The position numbers and the translations under genes are program-made. The notes beneath the pieces were generated by a model. The model did not search any database. It saw only the letters and a list, made by a program, of their open reading frames with translations, and was not told the origin of the DNA. Below are positions 1-6,164 of a stretch of 6,966 nucleotides of DNA, piece by piece; the stretch's first letter is position 1, and the number at the start of each line of letters is the position of its first letter. The DNA is taken from NCBI GenBank assembly GCA_003228965.1, contig QIGP01000360.1, positions 1 to 6,966 of the forward strand, given 5' to 3'. Source of the stretch: Gammaproteobacteria bacterium. Lineage in GTDB: Bacteria; Pseudomonadota; Gammaproteobacteria; Steroidobacterales; SZUA-146.

Positions 1-89
1 GCTACGGCTATGTCCCGGCGGGCGATCAGCACAACTGCCCACACCACAGCGGCGATAAATTCCATCAACTCATGAATAATGCAGGCTAG
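1..89 (+). CDS. C-terminal end of an unidentified protein (5' truncated by window edge)
   Basis: An open frame enters from the left edge (first full codon at position 3) and runs 28 codons to a TAG at 87-89. The tail is rich in histidine and has one cysteine (…HNCPHHSGDKFHQLMNNAG), which might bind a metal, but I do not recognise the family. The codons are all common ones, with a mild preference for C or G in the third position, which supports real coding. A competing reading exists on the other strand: an ATG at 65-63 opens a hydrophobic frame (MEFIAAVVWAVVLIARRD…) running off the left edge, which would be a membrane protein N-terminus. That frame has no good ribosome binding site and uses some rarer codons (CGG, ATA), so I prefer the plus-strand reading. 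Only one of the two is likely to be a gene, and too little sequence is visible to assign a function. Confidence 0.4.
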   Translation, partial: YGYVPAGDQHNCPHHSGDKFHQLMNNAG

Positions 90-178
90 TATTTACGTTA
101 CTCACCCAGTGGCGACTTCCGTTTCGTGCGAACAATGCGGTTACATGCGCCAGGACATGCATAGCAGGCGAAAACTGC

Positions 179-1513
179 GTGAACACTAAATCGATCATCA
201 CCCAATACCTGGATCGCTACGTCCTGCCCGATTCGCGCGTAGCAGCCAGGTTCGTAACAAGTCAGATTAAAGCGCCGTTCGAGCGAGTACTGTGCATTCC
301 GATTTTTGATGAACGCAGTCACTTTTTGCAGGCACTACGCGACCATCCAGGCATTCGCGGAACACTGATCATACTGATCATCAACGCGCCCATTGGTGCA
401 GACTCCGAAGCACATCAACGCACCCTTGATTTGCTAACACAACTGCGCAACACTTCCACTTGTTCGTCGGAAGATGGACACGCGTTCCTGGTGGATTCTG
501 GTGTGCCTGACGCATTTTGCTCAGTTCTGGTTATGGACCACTGCTCGGCCAATCGAGTACTGCCCACCAATGAAGGCGTTGGTCTTGCACGTAAACTGGG
601 TAACGACGTCGCTCTCGAGCTATGGCGCGATGGACACGTTAAGTCGCCCTGGTTTTATCAAACCGATGGGGACTCGACGCTCCCTAACAACTATTTCGTC
701 ACTCCGCCAGAGGCTGACGATGCGGTAGCGTTACATCTTGATTTCGAACATGTGAAAACAGACGGTACCAGCCTCGCGCAAAAACTCTACGACCTCAAAC
801 TCGACTACTACGTCGCGGGGTTAACCTATGCAGGCTCGCCCTACAGCCACTACAGCCTGGGGAGCGCTATGATTGTTCATGCGAAGGCTTACGCGGTTGT
901 GCGCGGTTATCCAAAACGCAGTGCAGGAGAAGACTTTTATATACTCAACAAACTGGCTAAATTCGGAGCGATTGCCTTTGATCGCAGTCGCACAATTAAA
1001 CTGCAGGAACGTTTATCGACAAGAGTACCGTTTGGAACTGGCCCCGGTGTTGCGCGTTTTGGGGCTGCACAAAAGCCGCTCGAAGCTACTGAATTTTACG
1101 CACCTGCTTGTTTTGACGCACTCAAAAAATGGCTAATCCTGCTCGATGTAAGTGCTGCAAACGAGGCGGGCAATCCGCATTTTAAAGCACAACATAATTT
1201 CAATCGGATGATGAAGTTGTATCCCTTGAAGGACGTGCTTCTCAAAGCCGTGAAACAACTCAACCTACTTGACTGGTTGGAAAAAACGGTTAGAAACAAC
1301 GCGAACCCGGACCAGGCTAAACGACAACTCAACTTTGGAATGGATGGACTAAAAACACTTCAGCTCGTACATGCACTACGAGACCACGGCTTGGCTAACA
1401 TAACCGGACAGGAAGCTCAGGACTGGATGTTCGGCTTGCCCCCAACCGTTGTCAATGCAAAAACGCGATTAGGAAGCAATAGTTACCGTCGCGTCGTTTT
1501 GGGCCCTGCCTGA
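179..1513 (+). CDS. GT-A-like glycosyltransferase, family 2 type
   Basis: This 444-residue protein is predicted to transfer a sugar from a nucleotide-activated donor; donor and acceptor cannot be read from sequence. It opens like a GT-A fold, with a beta strand and turn VLCIPIFDE (37-45). The segment GVGLARKLG (133-141) precedes YQTDGDSTLP, whose D163-G-D165 is a DxD-type metal and nucleotide-sugar motif. GSAMIVHAKAY followed by YPKRSAGEDFY, with G250-E251-D252, resembles the acceptor-side GED-type motif of family 2 enzymes. I see no signal peptide or membrane helix, so it should be cytosolic. The C-terminal third (about 290-444) is mostly helical and unassigned. The GTG at 179 is the first usable start after an in-frame TAA at 77-79, and the next in-frame ATG is only at residue 119; the ribosome binding site (AGG at 166-168) is weak. 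The last 15 codons overlap the 3' end of the opposing cyclase gene. No polysaccharide cluster surrounds it. The fold is fairly sure, the substrate unknown. Confidence 0.75.
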   Translation: MNTKSIITQYLDRYVLPDSRVAARFVTSQIKAPFERVLCIPIFDERSHFLQALRDHPGIRGTLIILIINAPIGADSEAHQRTLDLLTQLRNTSTCSSEDGHAFLVDSGVPDAFCSVLVMDHCSANRVLPTNEGVGLARKLGNDVALELWRDGHVKSPWFYQTDGDSTLPNNYFVTPPEADDAVALHLDFEHVKTDGTSLAQKLYDLKLDYYVAGLTYAGSPYSHYSLGSAMIVHAKAYAVVRGYPKRSAGEDFYILNKLAKFGAIAFDRSRTIKLQERLSTRVPFGTGPGVARFGAAQKPLEATEFYAPACFDALKKWLILLDVSAANEAGNPHFKAQHNFNRMMKLYPLKDVLLKAVKQLNLLDWLEKTVRNNANPDQAKRQLNFGMDGLKTLQLVHALRDHGLANITGQEAQDWMFGLPPTVVNAKTRLGSNSYRRVVLGPA

Positions 1514-2623
1514 CTGATATAACTTGCACTGATTGCGACCGCTTTGCTTGGCTACATACAGCGCCTGGTCGGCCTGTTCAATAATGGCGTCTCTGCCAAT
1601 TTCGTTCAGCCCGTCCGTACCGCCAATACTCACGGTGACATGGTGCAACACACCCTCAAGGTTGATAGGACGCTTGCATACGGCCAAGCGTATTTTTTCA
1701 AGTATGACCTGGTATTGTTCTTTGTGCGCACCTGGAATGACGAGTAAGAATTCTTCCCCACCGTAACGACCCACAAAGTCATTCTTGCGTATGGCATTGC
1801 GCACGCGCTTGGCCACACTGCGAAGAACCTGGTCTCCGACGGGATGACCGAAATGATCGTTAATGACTTTGAAACGGTCGATATCCAACATGGCAATCAA
1901 GGCCGTTTTAGAGTCGTCGAAACTCAGCGCCGCCAGAGTGTCGTCGATCATATGTTGCGCTGAACGTCGATTAGGCAATTGGGTTAATTCATCGGAATAC
2001 GCGAGATCGTGCATTTGCCGGTGGTCGTGTTCGAGCTGGATGTTGTGGGTGCGCTCGGACTCGGCATAGAAGCCTCGCACCGCTTCCAAAAACCAACTCG
2101 CAGAAATTACCAGGCCAAAACTTGCTAAAAACCGTAGCGTCATGGCGGGCTCATAAATTGCCGGACCTGAAATTGACGTAGGTACAAGTAAGGCGGCCAC
2201 CCAAACGACGGTCAATACCGCCACATAGATCATGCCTTCACGGGCCCCTACGAGAAAAAGGACCATCGGTGGGTAGGCGTACAGCCAAAGCATGCGATAT
2301 CCGGACGGATCGCTGAGTGTGGCGAAGTAGACAAATAGCAAACCAATTACAATGACCGGAATTCGATAGAACGAGCGAGCATCACTGTGACGTCGCGCTA
2401 GCACCAGACTACCGATCAAAATCAGGCTCGCCAGGCTGTTGAGTAACCCCTCAACAAATTCGCCCCGGGCCAGGTGGTGAGCGGCGAAGATCATCAGCAT
2501 GACACTGCTGACAATACAGAACACGCCGAACAGAAGTCGTTTACGCGCCTCCTCGTACGAAAGCTTGTGCACGCTGAATAGCGCTACCAGCGAACTCCAT
2601 GTTGTGTTGGTTTTAATGCGCAC
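1469..2623 (-). CDS. Six-helix membrane diguanylate cyclase (GGDEF domain)
   Basis: The 384-residue product should make cyclic di-GMP from two GTP at the inner membrane. Residues 31-179 contain about six hydrophobic helices (near 31-48, 60-76, 88-103, 112-125, 131-148, 162-179). I cannot match this sensor region to a named MASE-type domain. A charged, probably helical linker (180-207) leads into the GGDEF domain (about 208-370). Visible signatures are SDELTQLPNRR (210-220), the metal and nucleotide region LDIDRF…NDHFGHPVGD (246-264), a catalytic GGEEF loop (288-292) and an RxxD product-inhibition site, R279-K-N-D282, five residues before it. All key residues are present, so an active, feedback-inhibited enzyme is expected. 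There is no EAL domain. Translation starts at GTG (2623-2621), preceded by AAGG with 6-nt spacing and an in-frame TAG further up, so no earlier start is available. Its upstream region carries a CRP-like site. The 3' end overlaps the convergent glycosyltransferase gene by 45 bp. Confidence 0.93.
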   Translation of the reverse strand: MRIKTNTTWSSLVALFSVHKLSYEEARKRLLFGVFCIVSSVMLMIFAAHHLARGEFVEGLLNSLASLILIGSLVLARRHSDARSFYRIPVIVIGLLFVYFATLSDPSGYRMLWLYAYPPMVLFLVGAREGMIYVAVLTVVWVAALLVPTSISGPAIYEPAMTLRFLASFGLVISASWFLEAVRGFYAESERTHNIQLEHDHRQMHDLAYSDELTQLPNRRSAQHMIDDTLAALSFDDSKTALIAMLDIDRFKVINDHFGHPVGDQVLRSVAKRVRNAIRKNDFVGRYGGEEFLLVIPGAHKEQYQVILEKIRLAVCKRPINLEGVLHHVTVSIGGTDGLNEIGRDAIIEQADQALYVAKQSGRNQCKLYQSGRAQNDATVTIAS

Positions 2624-2629
2624 TGAGGG

Positions 2630-2633
2630 CCTT
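2630..2633 (-). promoter_or_regulatory. Ribosome binding site for the GTG-started cyclase gene
   Basis: AAGG on the minus strand lies 6 nt before the GTG at 2623-2621. The frame has no ATG near this point and is closed upstream by a TAG, so this site decides the GTG start. Confidence 0.55.
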
Positions 2634-2656
2634 GTACCTAAGGGAGAGACTGATTT

Positions 2657-2662
2657 AGTCTA
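2657..2662 (-). promoter_or_regulatory. Candidate -10 element of a CRP-dependent cyclase promoter
   Basis: TAGACT on the minus strand matches 4 of 6 bases of TATAAT. A transcript from it would begin near 2650, which puts the centre of the CRP-like palindrome (2691.5) at about -41.5. That is the textbook class II activation position, where CRP overlaps a poor -35 element, and no good -35 is visible here. This is inferred from spacing alone. A competing promoter lies upstream (2716-2744). Confidence 0.3.
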
Positions 2663-2683
2663 AACACACCACTGCCACGAAAG

Positions 2684-2699
2684 TGTGACTTGCGTCACA
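2684..2699. promoter_or_regulatory. CRP/Vfr-type operator (TGTGA-N6-TCACA)
   Basis: TGTGACTTGCGTCACA contains both perfect half-sites TGTGA and TCACA with the exact 6-nt spacing of the CRP consensus. The arms actually pair over 6 bp (TGTGAC/GTCACA). It lies 61-76 bp upstream of the GTG of the membrane diguanylate cyclase, the only gene whose 5' end is close; on the plus side no gene starts for over 1.6 kb. The likely binder is a cAMP receptor protein homologue (CRP or Vfr), which would tie cyclic di-GMP production to cAMP level. The sequence match is direct observation; the binder and the sign of regulation are inference. Confidence 0.6.
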
Positions 2700-2715
2700 A
2701 AACATAAGTCATTGG

Positions 2716-2744
2716 AATATATGGATTTATAGGGCATTTGACTA
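2716..2744 (-). promoter_or_regulatory. Candidate sigma-70 promoter upstream of the CRP-like site
   Basis: On the minus strand TAGTCA (2744-2739, 4 of 6 matches to TTGACA) and TATATT (2721-2716, 5 of 6 matches to TATAAT) are separated by 17 nt. Transcription would begin near 2709 and read toward the cyclase. The CRP-like site would then sit about 18 bp inside the transcript, where a bound protein would block rather than activate. It is an alternative to, or a second promoter beside, the one at 2657-2662. Confidence 0.35.
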
Positions 2745-2757
2745 GAATTTAAGGGCA
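2731..2757 (-). repeat. TGCCCT direct repeat, 21-bp period
   Basis: On the minus strand TGCCCTTAAAT (from 2757 downward) and TGCCCTATAAAT (from 2736 downward) form a near-identical direct repeat with one extra base in the second copy. The TGCCCT cores are 21 bp apart, about two helical turns, and flank the candidate -35 element at 2739-2744. This could be a two-site regulator binding region or coincidence; I know no regulator with this motif. Confidence 0.25.
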
Positions 2758-2821
2758 AAACCGCGCATTTCCCGGCCGTTTCTAACGCCAAGTCGCTGTT
2801 TCAGGGAATCTATAGACACCC

Positions 2822-2852
2822 AAAAATCGGCACATCTTGCAAGATAACGATT
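2822..2852 (-). terminator. Possible Rho-independent terminator after the ATPase-FHA gene
   Basis: On the minus strand, about 45 nt past the ATPase stop, an outer 5-bp stem (AATCG/CGATT, 2848-2852 with 2825-2829) encloses a perfect 12-bp palindrome ATCTTGCAAGAT (2834-2845). It is followed by five T residues (complement of 2822-2826). The layout suits a terminator in the direction of the ATPase gene, but the stem is AT-rich and interrupted, so it would be weak. If real, it separates the ATPase transcript from the cyclase transcript. Confidence 0.35.
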
Positions 2853-2896
2853 GAAAACCGCTCCAGATCTGAGCCTGAGACCGAGATCGGTAAGAT

Positions 2897-4198
2897 TTAA
2901 CCGCCCGAAGTGTCCGAACTGCCGCTGCTTTTGGCCACATAGGTCTCGTGTTGACCCGTGTTCTCATGTAATTCATCAAGTACGCGGGTTCCGCGGTAGT
3001 CGGAAATATTAGTCGCCGTGTCACCTGTCGCCGAGGCACGACGTTCTTTGATGTCCTGGAAAATCAATCGGTGGTGTCCTAGCGCGATGACGTCTTTGTC
3101 AGCGAGTTGGTGTTTCTGAACACGCTTACCGTTTACGTACGTGCCGTTAGTGCTTTTGAGATCGCTAACCCAGTAGGCGTCATTGTAGTAGCTGACCTGA
3201 ATGTGGTGGCGGCTAATGAATTCGCTTGCTACCGGAATGTCGTTGTCGGCATCACGGCCGATCACCAAACGGTCGCCGTGGATTTTGTATTTTTGAATAA
3301 CAGTACCTTCACGCACCAACACCAGTTGAGGAGTGTGTTCTGTAAGCCTGGACTGTTTGGATTTTTTACGGTTGCTACGCTCGGCGAAGGGAACCCACTT
3401 AAGCTCCTTAAGCGCACTGCTAATGGTTTCGTTACTCACCAGGTCGTCTTCTTCGACAAATACACTCGTTAGTGCGGTATCGCACAGCGTGTTAATCAGA
3501 CGAGGCACGCCACCTGTGTAGCGAAATAGAGCGGGCACAACTTCAGCCGGAAACAAGTCGTCTTCACCGTGATATCCAGCTATTTTCAGGCGAAAATTAA
3601 TGTACTCGGACGTTTCGACCAGACTCAGAGGTCGTAACCGTACGTGAAAATGAACACGTTGAGCAAGCTGTTCCATGCCTGCCGAGTAGAGTTTTTCCTC
3701 AAACTCGGGCTGGCCACACAACAGCACGTTGATGGTCTTGGCTTTTTCGGTTTCGATGTCTGTAAGCAACCGAATCTCTTCAAGAACCTTAACGCTAAGG
3801 TTTTGCGCCTCATCGACGATCAGCACTACCTGACGACCGTGACGATGTTCTTCCAATAAAAAGTTGCGCACGGTTTCGAGGAGTTCCGCTTTATTCTTGC
3901 GAAATGGCTTGAAACCAAACTGCACCAAGAGCGATTGTAAAAACTGTCGCGGCGAGAGCTGGGTTTGAAATATTCGCGCAACCCGAATGTCTTCATCGAC
4001 TTCTGACAGAAAGCGATTGATCAAAGTGGTTTTACCGCAGCCCACGTCGCCAGTGACAACCACGCAGCTGTCGCGGTTCAGCACCGCGTAGTCCATGTGC
4101 GCTTTGGCCTCTGAGTGCTGCGGGCTCATGTACAGGAACTCCGCGTCGGGAGTTAACTGAAACGGTCTTTGATGGAGGCCGAAATAGTCCAGATACAT
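2897..4198 (-). CDS. ExeA/GspA-type AAA ATPase with C-terminal FHA domain
   Basis: This 433-residue protein joins two modules. The N-terminus YLDYFGLHQRPFQLTPD (2-18) is the signature opening of the ExeA/GspA/MshM ATPase family. It is followed by Walker A G50-DVGCGKTT58, Walker B VVLIVDEAQN (124-133, catalytic E130), a sensor-1-like LLCGQPEF (159-166), a likely arginine finger R181, and the sensor-2 region GGVPRLIN (229-236). A basic linker (about 274-284) leads to an FHA domain (about 291-382) with G314-R315, S329-R-H-H332 and STNGTYVNG (349-357), all key phosphothreonine-binding residues intact. The tail (384-433) is polar and rich in Ser and Thr. Family members remodel secretion, pilus or peptidoglycan-linked assemblies. 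Unlike ExeA, no transmembrane helix or peptidoglycan-binding domain is visible, so it is probably cytoplasmic. The ATG at 4198-4196 is preceded by GGA at 8-nt spacing, and an in-frame TAA lies just upstream. No kinase, phosphatase or secretion gene is adjacent, so its partner is unknown. Confidence 0.9.
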   Translation of the reverse strand: MYLDYFGLHQRPFQLTPDAEFLYMSPQHSEAKAHMDYAVLNRDSCVVVTGDVGCGKTTLINRFLSEVDEDIRVARIFQTQLSPRQFLQSLLVQFGFKPFRKNKAELLETVRNFLLEEHRHGRQVVLIVDEAQNLSVKVLEEIRLLTDIETEKAKTINVLLCGQPEFEEKLYSAGMEQLAQRVHFHVRLRPLSLVETSEYINFRLKIAGYHGEDDLFPAEVVPALFRYTGGVPRLINTLCDTALTSVFVEEDDLVSNETISSALKELKWVPFAERSNRKKSKQSRLTEHTPQLVLVREGTVIQKYKIHGDRLVIGRDADNDIPVASEFISRHHIQVSYYNDAYWVSDLKSTNGTYVNGKRVQKHQLADKDVIALGHHRLIFQDIKERRASATGDTATNISDYRGTRVLDELHENTGQHETYVAKSSGSSDTSGG

Positions 4199-4255
4199 AC
4201 CGTTAATCCATTATTCTATTCTGTTAAGCGGCGTACGGCTGCCGATTAAATTAAA

Positions 4256-4277
4256 TGTTAGTTGTTGTATTCTAACA
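4256..4277. promoter_or_regulatory. Inverted repeat TGTTAG-N10-CTAACA in the divergent promoter region
   Basis: Perfect 6-bp arms (4256-4261 and 4272-4277) with a 10-nt AT-rich spacer lie in the 166-bp gap between the divergent ATPase and amidohydrolase genes. A minus-strand TAGAAT (4274-4269), 5 of 6 matches to a -10 element, overlaps the right arm and could serve the ATPase gene with a leader of about 60 nt. A dimeric regulator bound here could control one or both genes. I do not recognise the motif; -35 elements in this gap are poor and no plus-strand promoter stands out. Confidence 0.35.
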
Positions 4278-4354
4278 GGGTCTCGCCCGGTTAGACACTG
4301 TAAGTCGTTGCCTGAGGTTGGCATAACCACGTAAACTGCCCGAACCCCAACCCC

Positions 4355-4359
4355 GAGGA
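4355..4359 (+). promoter_or_regulatory. Ribosome binding site of the amidohydrolase gene
   Basis: GAGGA lies 5 nt before the ATG at 4365, following a C-rich leader. It fixes this ATG as the start, which is also where the signal peptide begins. Confidence 0.65.
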
Positions 4360-4364
4360 CCATC

Positions 4365-6164
4365 ATGAGTTCAAAATCGAACCCGTTGTTTAATGTCATT
4401 TCCTGTAAGAGCCCGCTTCGATGGTCGCTTGTAGCTTGCTTGATTGCGTCTGCCGCACTCCCAACGTCGGCCGACACTCTCTACACCAACATTCAGGGCT
4501 ATCGCTTCATAGAAGGCGCTCCTGCCGAGAACCATCCGCTTGCGCTTCAAACGCTTAAGCCCAGGATGGGTTACTGGGCGCCCTTCGCTGCCATGCTTGT
4601 TGACGATATCGGTAAAATCGCCCAAATTTTCGACACCCCCTCCGACGCCAATAAATTCCCGTTCGCACAGGAAGTTGACGCGGTCACCGTAATTGACGGC
4701 AAAGGCCGAACCTTGTTGCCAGGCTTCATCGACGCTCACGGCCACATTTTGGGACTCGGTCAGACCTATCAGCGCGTGGATCTTGTTGGCACTCGATCGG
4801 TGCAGGCTGCTCAACAAAGAATTGCCCGTTTTATTGAATTGCAACCGGAACAAGAATGGATTCTGGGCCGCGGCTGGAATCAGGTTCTGTGGCCCGAAAA
4901 ACGCTTCCCGACTGCCAGCGACCTCGATGAAATTGAGGCAGACAAACCGGTTCTTCTTCGCCGCGTTGACGGCCATGCCGCCTGGGCAAACTCGGCGGCG
5001 TTAAAAAGAGCTGGCATTACCGAACTCACCAAAGACCCTTCTGGTGGTCAAATTTTACGAGACGGTGACGGTATGCCCGCCGGCATCCTGGTTGACAGCG
5101 CCATGGATCTGGTCGAAAACAAAATTCCGGACCCTTCGCTTACCAGTATTGAGGAAGCACTGGATTTCGCTCAAAAAGAACTGCGCGAAATGGGCATCAC
5201 TTCTGTGCACGACGCGGGAGTCAGTGCAGAGCTTGCTGAACTGTACAAAAAAATGGCGCTAAACGATCAACTTAACGTACGAGTGTACGGCATGGTGTCG
5301 GGCGCCGGAGAGAACCTGACTAAAGTAGCGGCACCCTGGCCTGCCGATACGCGCGACATGTTCTTACTGCGCAGCGTGAAGCTTTACGCCGACGGCGCTC
5401 TTGGCAGTCGCGGTGCCGCCATGATTGAGCCCTATTCGGATGAAAAAGACAGTCGCGGTCTTTTATTCAGCCCGTTCGACGAACTTGAACTACAAGTACG
5501 CCGTGCCGCGAGCCTCGGGTTTCAGGTAAACGTGCACGCTATTGGCGACGCCGCCAACCGGCAGGTACTGGACATTTTCGCCCGCCTTCCAATTACGCGG
5601 CACAAGCTCCGCCATCGAGTTGAACACGCGCAAATCATTTCGCTCGACGACCTTGAAAAATTCCAACAGCACGAAATCATCGCCTCCATGCAGCCTACAC
5701 ACGCAACCAGTGACATGAACATGGCAGAAGACCGCGTTGGCAGCGAGCGTATTAAAGGCGCTTATGCGTGGCGTAAAGTTCTCGATTTAGGGGTAGTGCT
5801 CGCCGCAGGCTCCGACTTTCCCGTCGAACTGTCCAACCCGTTTCACGGCTTGTATTCAGCGGTCGCAAGAAAAGATCACCACGGCAATCCTGACGGCGGC
5901 TGGTTCAAGGAAGAAGCCCTGACTCGAGGCGAAGCGTTGCGTGCGTTTACGGTCGATGCCGCTTTCTCGGCTCACCAGGAAACCAAGATCGGCAATCTGA
6001 TGCCTGGCATGTGGGCCGATTTTGTGGTGCTTGATTACGACTATTTCACCCTCCCCGAAGAGCAATTGTGGCAACAACGCGTACGTGAAACCTGGGTCGG
6101 CGGCAAGAAAGTATTTTCTGCGGCCCCCTCAGCCAAGAAGAATAAGGAAACCTCGAAACCATGA
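4365..6164 (+). CDS. Exported YtcJ-like metal-dependent amidohydrolase (Amidohydro_3 family)
   Basis: The 599-residue product belongs to the amidohydrolase superfamily, YtcJ-like branch, which hydrolyses C-N bonds of mostly uncharacterised substrates. The metal motif PGFIDAHGHI carries H125 and H127. Other family motifs are K339 in VKLYADGALGSRGA, H391 in NVHAIGDAANRQ, H421 in HRVEHAQI and D484 in AAGSDFPVE, so the active site looks complete. GMWADFVVLDYD near the C-terminus is the usual closing beta-sandwich element. The N-terminus has a basic patch (K15, R19), a hydrophobic run (20-32) and a likely signal peptidase I site after TSA36, which places the mature enzyme in the periplasm. LVAC (22-25) resembles a lipobox but lies at the start of the hydrophobic run, so lipidation is unlikely. 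About 30 residues (roughly 47-74) seem inserted before the strand FAAMLVDDIGKI compared with what I expect for the family. The TGA overlaps the next gene's ATG. Substrate unknown. Confidence 0.92.
   Translation: MSSKSNPLFNVISCKSPLRWSLVACLIASAALPTSADTLYTNIQGYRFIEGAPAENHPLALQTLKPRMGYWAPFAAMLVDDIGKIAQIFDTPSDANKFPFAQEVDAVTVIDGKGRTLLPGFIDAHGHILGLGQTYQRVDLVGTRSVQAAQQRIARFIELQPEQEWILGRGWNQVLWPEKRFPTASDLDEIEADKPVLLRRVDGHAAWANSAALKRAGITELTKDPSGGQILRDGDGMPAGILVDSAMDLVENKIPDPSLTSIEEALDFAQKELREMGITSVHDAGVSAELAELYKKMALNDQLNVRVYGMVSGAGENLTKVAAPWPADTRDMFLLRSVKLYADGALGSRGAAMIEPYSDEKDSRGLLFSPFDELELQVRRAASLGFQVNVHAIGDAANRQVLDIFARLPITRHKLRHRVEHAQIISLDDLEKFQQHEIIASMQPTHATSDMNMAEDRVGSERIKGAYAWRKVLDLGVVLAAGSDFPVELSNPFHGLYSAVARKDHHGNPDGGWFKEEALTRGEALRAFTVDAAFSAHQETKIGNLMPGMWADFVVLDYDYFTLPEEQLWQQRVRETWVGGKKVFSAAPSAKKNKETSKP

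Noticed and set aside
143..160. ACATGC direct repeat with 12-bp period upstream of the glycosyltransferase GTG
   Set aside because: Two 6-bp copies in a short spacer are close to what chance gives, and one lies where the leader would be; no promoter element is aligned with it.
98..322. 74-codon minus-strand open frame with several cysteines at the glycosyltransferase start
   Set aside because: It overlaps the N-terminal fold of the glycosyltransferase and its cysteines are not arranged as a clear metal-binding motif.
2881..2892. Dyad ACCGA-GA-TCGGT just past the ATPase stop codon as a terminator
   Set aside because: The loop is only two bases, the usable stem is about 4 bp, and no T-run follows on the minus strand.
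3107..3472. 121-codon plus-strand open frame opposite the FHA region of the ATPase gene
   Set aside because: It is antisense to canonical FHA motifs on the minus strand and lacks a recognisable family.
4428..4439. Lipobox-like LVAC in the amidohydrolase signal peptide
   Set aside because: The cysteine comes only six residues after R19, before most of the hydrophobic core, so lipoprotein processing is unlikely; signal peptidase I cleavage after TSA36 fits better.
4371..4976. 201-codon open frame on the minus strand inside the amidohydrolase gene
   Set aside because: It is wholly antisense to a firmly identified gene and shows no domain motif; long antisense frames are common opposite conserved coding sequence.
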